Shown: positions 31,903 through 34,562 of the stretch, piece after piece
Position numbering within the stretch: position 1 is the first letter of the stretch
Layout of the letters: each line of letters opens with the position of its first letter
Assembly: GCA_035288045.1 (NCBI GenBank)
Contig: DATEBA010000077.1
Coordinates: 1 to 34,562, forward strand
Direction: 5' to 3'
DNA: 34,562 nucleotides
From: DATEBA01 sp035288045
Lineage (GTDB): Bacteria; Actinomycetota; UBA4738; HRBIN12
Translations under genes and position numbers: made by a program
The notes under the pieces: generated by a model
What the model saw: only the letters and a program-made list of their open reading frames with translations
Database searches by the model: none
Told to the model about the DNA's origin: nothing

Positions 31903-32613
31903 CTAGCCCTCCCCTTCGAGCAGACGTTCGTAGGCCTCGCGAGCGGCCCGCTGCTCGGCCTCTTTCTTCGAGCGCCCCAGGCCCCTGCCCAGCTCACGAC
32001 CAGCGAGCAGAACCGTTGCGGTGAACTCTTTCTCGTGATCCGGTCCGCTCTCCTCGATCTTGTAGTCGGGAAGCTCGCGGAGGTCCTGAGACGCGCGCTC
32101 CTGGAGGATCGTCTTGTAGTCGCGCTCGCCCTCGCCTCGGACGTACGCCTCCATCTTCGGCCAGAAGAGGCGCTCGATCAGCGGCCGGGCGACGTCTATG
32201 CCGCCGTCGAGGTAGACGGCGCCGAGCATCGCCTCGAGCGCGTCGGCGAGGATGCTCGTCTTGTCGCGACCACCGCTCATCTCCTCGCCCCTACCCAGCA
32301 GGATCGCGACTCCCACACCGAGCTCCCGGGCGACGTCTGCCAGGGCGACCATGTTCACGATCGCGGCCCTGAGCTTCGCGAGGTCGCCCTCCGAGAGCTC
32401 GGGGAACCGCCTGTAGGCGAGGTCGGTCACTACGAGACCAAGCACCGCGTCGCCCAGGAACTCCAGACGCTCGTTCGTCACGTCCACGCCCTGCTCGAAG
32501 GCGTAAGACCGGTGGACGAGCGCGGCCTGCCTGAGCGCGGGGTCCTTCCATCGGACGCCCAGGGCGGCCTCGAGGTCGTCCGTGGGCCGGGTCTTCCCAG
32601 AGGCCGATCCCAC
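31903..32613 (-). CDS. rnc: Ribonuclease III
   Basis: RNase III cuts double-stranded RNA in rRNA processing and antisense regulation. The 236-residue protein has the catalytic signature NERLEFLGDAVLGLVV, the second acidic motif ADALEAMLGAVYLDGG, and a C-terminal dsRNA-binding domain (about 165-232, DYKTILQERASQ ... GRSKKEAEQRAAREAYERLL). The start is GTG at 32613, five bases after the rpmF stop; the upstream open frame belongs to shadows. Its TAG stop is in frame with, and directly followed by, the mutM TTG start. Confidence 0.95.
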   Translation of the reverse strand: MGSASGKTRPTDDLEAALGVRWKDPALRQAALVHRSYAFEQGVDVTNERLEFLGDAVLGLVVTDLAYRRFPELSEGDLAKLRAAIVNMVALADVARELGVGVAILLGRGEEMSGGRDKTSILADALEAMLGAVYLDGGIDVARPLIERLFWPKMEAYVRGEGERDYKTILQERASQDLRELPDYKIEESGPDHEKEFTATVLLAGRELGRGLGRSKKEAEQRAAREAYERLLEGEG

Positions 32614-32617
32614 CCCG

Positions 32618-32794
32618 CTACTCGACCTCGATCGCCTGCCTGCCGCCGTAGTACCCGCAGTTCCCGCACACTCGGTGCGGGAGCTTGGGCTGGTGGCACT
32701 GCGGGCACTCGGCATAGGTCGGCGCCTGCGACTTCCAGTTCGCGGCGCGCTTGTCGCCCCGAGTCTTGCTCTGTTTCTTCTTCGGTACGGCCAA
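32618..32794 (-). CDS. rpmF: Large ribosomal subunit protein bL32 (zinc-ribbon type)
   Basis: L32 is a small 50S protein near the peptide exit tunnel. The 58-residue product begins with TTG and reads AVPKKKQSKTRGDKRAANW, then a zinc ribbon with CPQC and CGNC (four Cys) and ends GGRQAIEVE. It is the zinc-binding (C+) type. An AAAGGA ribosome binding site lies 6 bases before the TTG. It sits between DUF177 and rnc, as usual. Confidence 0.95.
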   Translation of the reverse strand: MAVPKKKQSKTRGDKRAANWKSQAPTYAECPQCHQPKLPHRVCGNCGYYGGRQAIEVE

Positions 32795-32810
32795 CGTTCG
32801 TTCCTTTCCC

Positions 32811-33317
32811 TTACTCGAACAGGTGGGAAGCGCCCTCGAGACCGGCCCACCGTGGGTCGGTCATCGCAGGCGGACACCTGCACTCGCCGAGGTTCCGGTC
32901 GCCGCCGCAGCGCTCGCAGAGCCCGCGGCAGCCGGGCTTGCACAGAGGCGAGAACGGCATCGACAGGACCACAGCGTCGCGCACCATGGGCTCGGGGTCG
33001 ATGGTGCCGTCTGCGGGGAGCTCGTAGACATCGGCGTCGGGGTCTGGCTCTCGAGCGAACAGCTCGCTCAGCTCGACCTCGAAGCCGCTCTCGAACCCCT
33101 TCAGGCAGCGGGCGCAGGTGAACGTCATCCGGCCGGCAAGTCGACCTGACACGAGTATCCCCTCGACGACGTTCTCGAGCCGCAGGTCTCCGTCGATCGG
33201 CGTATCGTCGGGGACCGCCGCGAGCTCGGTCCTCAGGCCCTCCACCGCCTCGTGGATCGGGGCGGTGCGGGCCGAGCCTGGCTGGTCGAGGAGGTCCCGG
33301 ACATCGATCGCGCGCAT
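32811..33317 (-). CDS. DUF177 (YceD) family protein
   Basis: A 168-residue protein of the YceD/DUF177 family, linked to 23S rRNA accumulation or 50S assembly and almost always next to rpmF. It carries two Cys pairs: CARC in the middle and the C-terminal zinc-ribbon-like CKPGCRGLCERCGGDRN followed by CRC. The ATG at 33317 overlaps the stop of the preceding gene (TGATG), with GGAGG 9 bases upstream; a GTG one codon earlier is an equally possible start. Confidence 0.93.
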   Translation of the reverse strand: MRAIDVRDLLDQPGSARTAPIHEAVEGLRTELAAVPDDTPIDGDLRLENVVEGILVSGRLAGRMTFTCARCLKGFESGFEVELSELFAREPDPDADVYELPADGTIDPEPMVRDAVVLSMPFSPLCKPGCRGLCERCGGDRNLGECRCPPAMTDPRWAGLEGASHLFE

Positions 33318-33874
33318 CACGACTCGCCTCCCTCCTCGGGAACCACCTCGGCCTCGGGCTCGGCGGGCGCGAACTCCTGCTCCGCAGGCGTGCCACCGCG
33401 TAGCCGGTCGCGGCCGACCTCGATCTGGTCGAGAGTGCGCGTCAGCGCTTTCGTCGCCTTGTGCGCCTCCTCCAGGATCCGCTGTAGCGCGATCTCGAAC
33501 TGCGCGAGCTTGGCGTCGACGTAGTCCTCGGCCTCGCGGCGTATCCGTCTACCCTCCTCCTCTGCCTCGGTCAGGATCCCCTCGCTCTCCTGCTTGGCCC
33601 GCTCGACCACATCCTCGCGCGAGGCCAGGCGGAGCTGCTCCTTCTCGGCCTCGGCCACTATCTGCTCAGCCTCTTTCCGCGCCTTGGCCAGGAGCTCCTC
33701 TCGGTCACGAACGACCCAGCGCGCCTGTTTGATCTCCTCGGGCAGCGTCTCGCGCATCTCGGCGATCGCCGCGAGCACCTCGTCCCGGTTGAGAAGCGCC
33801 GATGAGGACAGCGGCATCGACTTCGCCTCCTTCACGAGGTCCTCGAGCTGCTGGAGGAGAGCGGCGAGGTCCAC
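33317..33874 (-). CDS. Coiled-coil DivIVA-like / ATP-synthase-b-like protein
   Basis: A 185-residue protein that is almost entirely charged coiled coil (about residues 30-160, rich in Glu, Ala, Arg and Lys, such as ARKEAEQIVAEAEKEQLRLA), with a short N-terminal head and a Pro/Glu-rich acidic end (PEAEVVPEEGGES). It resembles the DivIVA-type or F0-b-like proteins annotated as cell-division initiation proteins between coaD and DUF177 in actinobacteria. It has no transmembrane helix. Function unproven, possibly a polar or septal scaffold. GTG start with GGGGAGGGG 6 bases upstream. Confidence 0.85.
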   Translation of the reverse strand: MDLAALLQQLEDLVKEAKSMPLSSSALLNRDEVLAAIAEMRETLPEEIKQARWVVRDREELLAKARKEAEQIVAEAEKEQLRLASREDVVERAKQESEGILTEAEEEGRRIRREAEDYVDAKLAQFEIALQRILEEAHKATKALTRTLDQIEVGRDRLRGGTPAEQEFAPAEPEAEVVPEEGGES

Positions 33875-33877
33875 CGG

Positions 33878-34363
33878 CTACCCCTCCCCGCCGAGCCGTT
33901 CGGCGAGGGCGCGTGCGACGTGGTCGGGCACGAGCCCCGTCACGTCGCCGCCGTAGCGCGCGACCTCCTTCACGAGCGAGGAGGAGAGGAAGGAGAACTT
34001 CGGCGAGGTGGTCATGAAGAAGGTCTCGACGCCGCCCAGGCGCTGGTTCATCTGAGCCATCTGGATCTCGTACTCGTAGTCGGATACGGCCCGCAGGCCC
34101 TTCACGATCACGTTCGCGTTCCTGCCGGTTGCGAATTCCACTAGCAATCCCGTGAAAGACTCGACCTCGACGCCGGCGAGGCCGGCGGCAGCCTCCTTGA
34201 GCATCGCGACGCGCTCCTCCAGGGTGAAGAGAGGCTCCTTCGACGGGTTCTCCAGCACGGCGACGATCACGCGGTCGAAGTGCTGTCCCGCGCGCTGGAT
34301 GATGTCGAGATGACCGTTGGTCACGGGGTCGAAGGTCCCCGGACAAAGAGCGGTCACGCCCAT
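33878..34363 (-). CDS. coaD: Pantetheine-phosphate adenylyltransferase
   Basis: CoaD adenylylates 4'-phosphopantetheine to dephospho-CoA. The 161-residue protein has the nucleotidyltransferase motif PGTFDPVTNGHLDI, the RNANVIVKGLRAVSDYEYE segment and the FSFLSSSLVKEVA motif (usual ISSTxVRE). The ATG abuts the rsmD stop and has GGAGG 5 bases upstream inside rsmD, so the two are coupled; rsmD-coaD is a widely conserved pair. Confidence 0.96.
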   Translation of the reverse strand: MGVTALCPGTFDPVTNGHLDIIQRAGQHFDRVIVAVLENPSKEPLFTLEERVAMLKEAAAGLAGVEVESFTGLLVEFATGRNANVIVKGLRAVSDYEYEIQMAQMNQRLGGVETFFMTTSPKFSFLSSSLVKEVARYGGDVTGLVPDHVARALAERLGGEG

Positions 34364-34562
34364 CTAGGCCTCCCGGTACACGAAGACGAGGGTGTCGCCG
34401 TATTCCAGGCACCTCGCGACCCGCCAGTCTAGCGGAATGACAGGCATGGAACTCTTCCGACCCCTGGTCAGGACCGCCGCCCAATCGGGCGAAGCGAGCC
34501 GCCCAACGGTTAGCCCGACCAGGACCCTCTCGAGATCGGATGCCTCCTCCGAATACGGCGGG
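34364..34562 (-). CDS. rsmD: 16S rRNA (guanine966-N2)-methyltransferase, 3' end only
   Basis: Only the last 65 or so codons are present. The window edge cuts just inside the catalytic (D/N)PPY motif: the readable sequence starts PPYSEEASDLERVL and ends LEYGDTLVFVYREA, typical of the RsmD C-terminus (helix after the motif IV, then WxxVxxR and the closing YGDT strand). RsmD methylates G966 of 16S rRNA using SAM. Assignment rests on this tail plus the conserved coaD linkage. Confidence 0.85.
   Translation of the reverse strand, partial: PPYSEEASDLERVLVGLTVGRLASPDWAAVLTRGRKSSMPVIPLDWRVARCLEYGDTLVFVYREA

Noticed and set aside
30886..33027. A 713-codon open frame on the plus strand across mutM, rnc, rpmF and DUF177
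   Set aside because: It is antisense to four clear conserved genes and reads as Arg/Leu/Val-rich low-complexity sequence; long antisense frames are expected at this GC content.

Overview
This is a 34.6 kb GC-rich chromosomal segment of a member of the Actinomycetota, probably an uncultured or deep-branching lineage. The evidence is actinobacterial gene order (rsmD-coaD-DivIVA-like-DUF177-rpmF-rnc-mutM, smc-ftsY-ffh-rpsP-khpA-rimM-trmD-rplS-lepB-rnhB-DUF2469-yraN, comM-dprA-xerC-whiG-M23, rpsB-tsf-pyrH-frr-cdsA-dxr), the actinobacterium-specific DUF2469 protein, a WhiG-type sigma factor, abundant GTG/TTG starts, and TANNNT -10 motifs placed right before start codons that lack a Shine-Dalgarno. 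Almost every gene is on the minus strand; only a YtcJ-like amidohydrolase and a nicotinamidase are on plus. No rRNA, tRNA, insertion sequence, CRISPR array or origin was seen, and no stretch over about 120 bases lacks a gene.

Layout, in the direction of transcription (from high to low coordinates). 34562-31060: 3' end of rsmD, coaD, a coiled-coil DivIVA-like gene, DUF177, rpmF, rnc and mutM, tightly packed. 30993-29517: a small accessory block of two SnoaL-like proteins converging on a nicotinamidase. 29468-18450: acyP, smc, ftsY, an orphan receiver-only response regulator, ffh, rpsP, khpA, rimM, trmD, rplS, lepB, rnhB, DUF2469 and yraN, i.e. the SRP/ribosome-maturation block. 18410-17628: an alpha/beta hydrolase broken by an in-frame amber codon. 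17595-12453: comM, dprA, xerC, whiG and an M23 peptidase. 12388-5079: an accessory island holding an anchored PQQ-type beta-propeller, a polytopic membrane protein, an atypical urease ureABC, and the amidohydrolase and aldo/keto reductase pair. 4920-1: rpsB, tsf, pyrH, frr, cdsA and the 5' part of dxr.

Most genes serve translation, protein export, chromosome organisation, DNA processing and isoprenoid/phospholipid synthesis. The most unusual points are: (1) a translationally coupled ureABC set with all nickel ligands kept but the active-site flap cysteine replaced by Val, a shortened beta subunit and no accessory gene beside it; (2) a MutM/Fpg whose only possible start puts the initiator Met where the catalytic N-terminal Pro should be; (3) a recurrent leaderless-promoter architecture at about ten genes; (4) acidic low-complexity tails on S2, S16, L19 and a 240-residue acidic extension on CdsA; (5) a response regulator set between the SRP receptor and SRP54. 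No wholly new multi-gene system can be proved from sequence alone; the urease island is the best candidate for unusual biochemistry.
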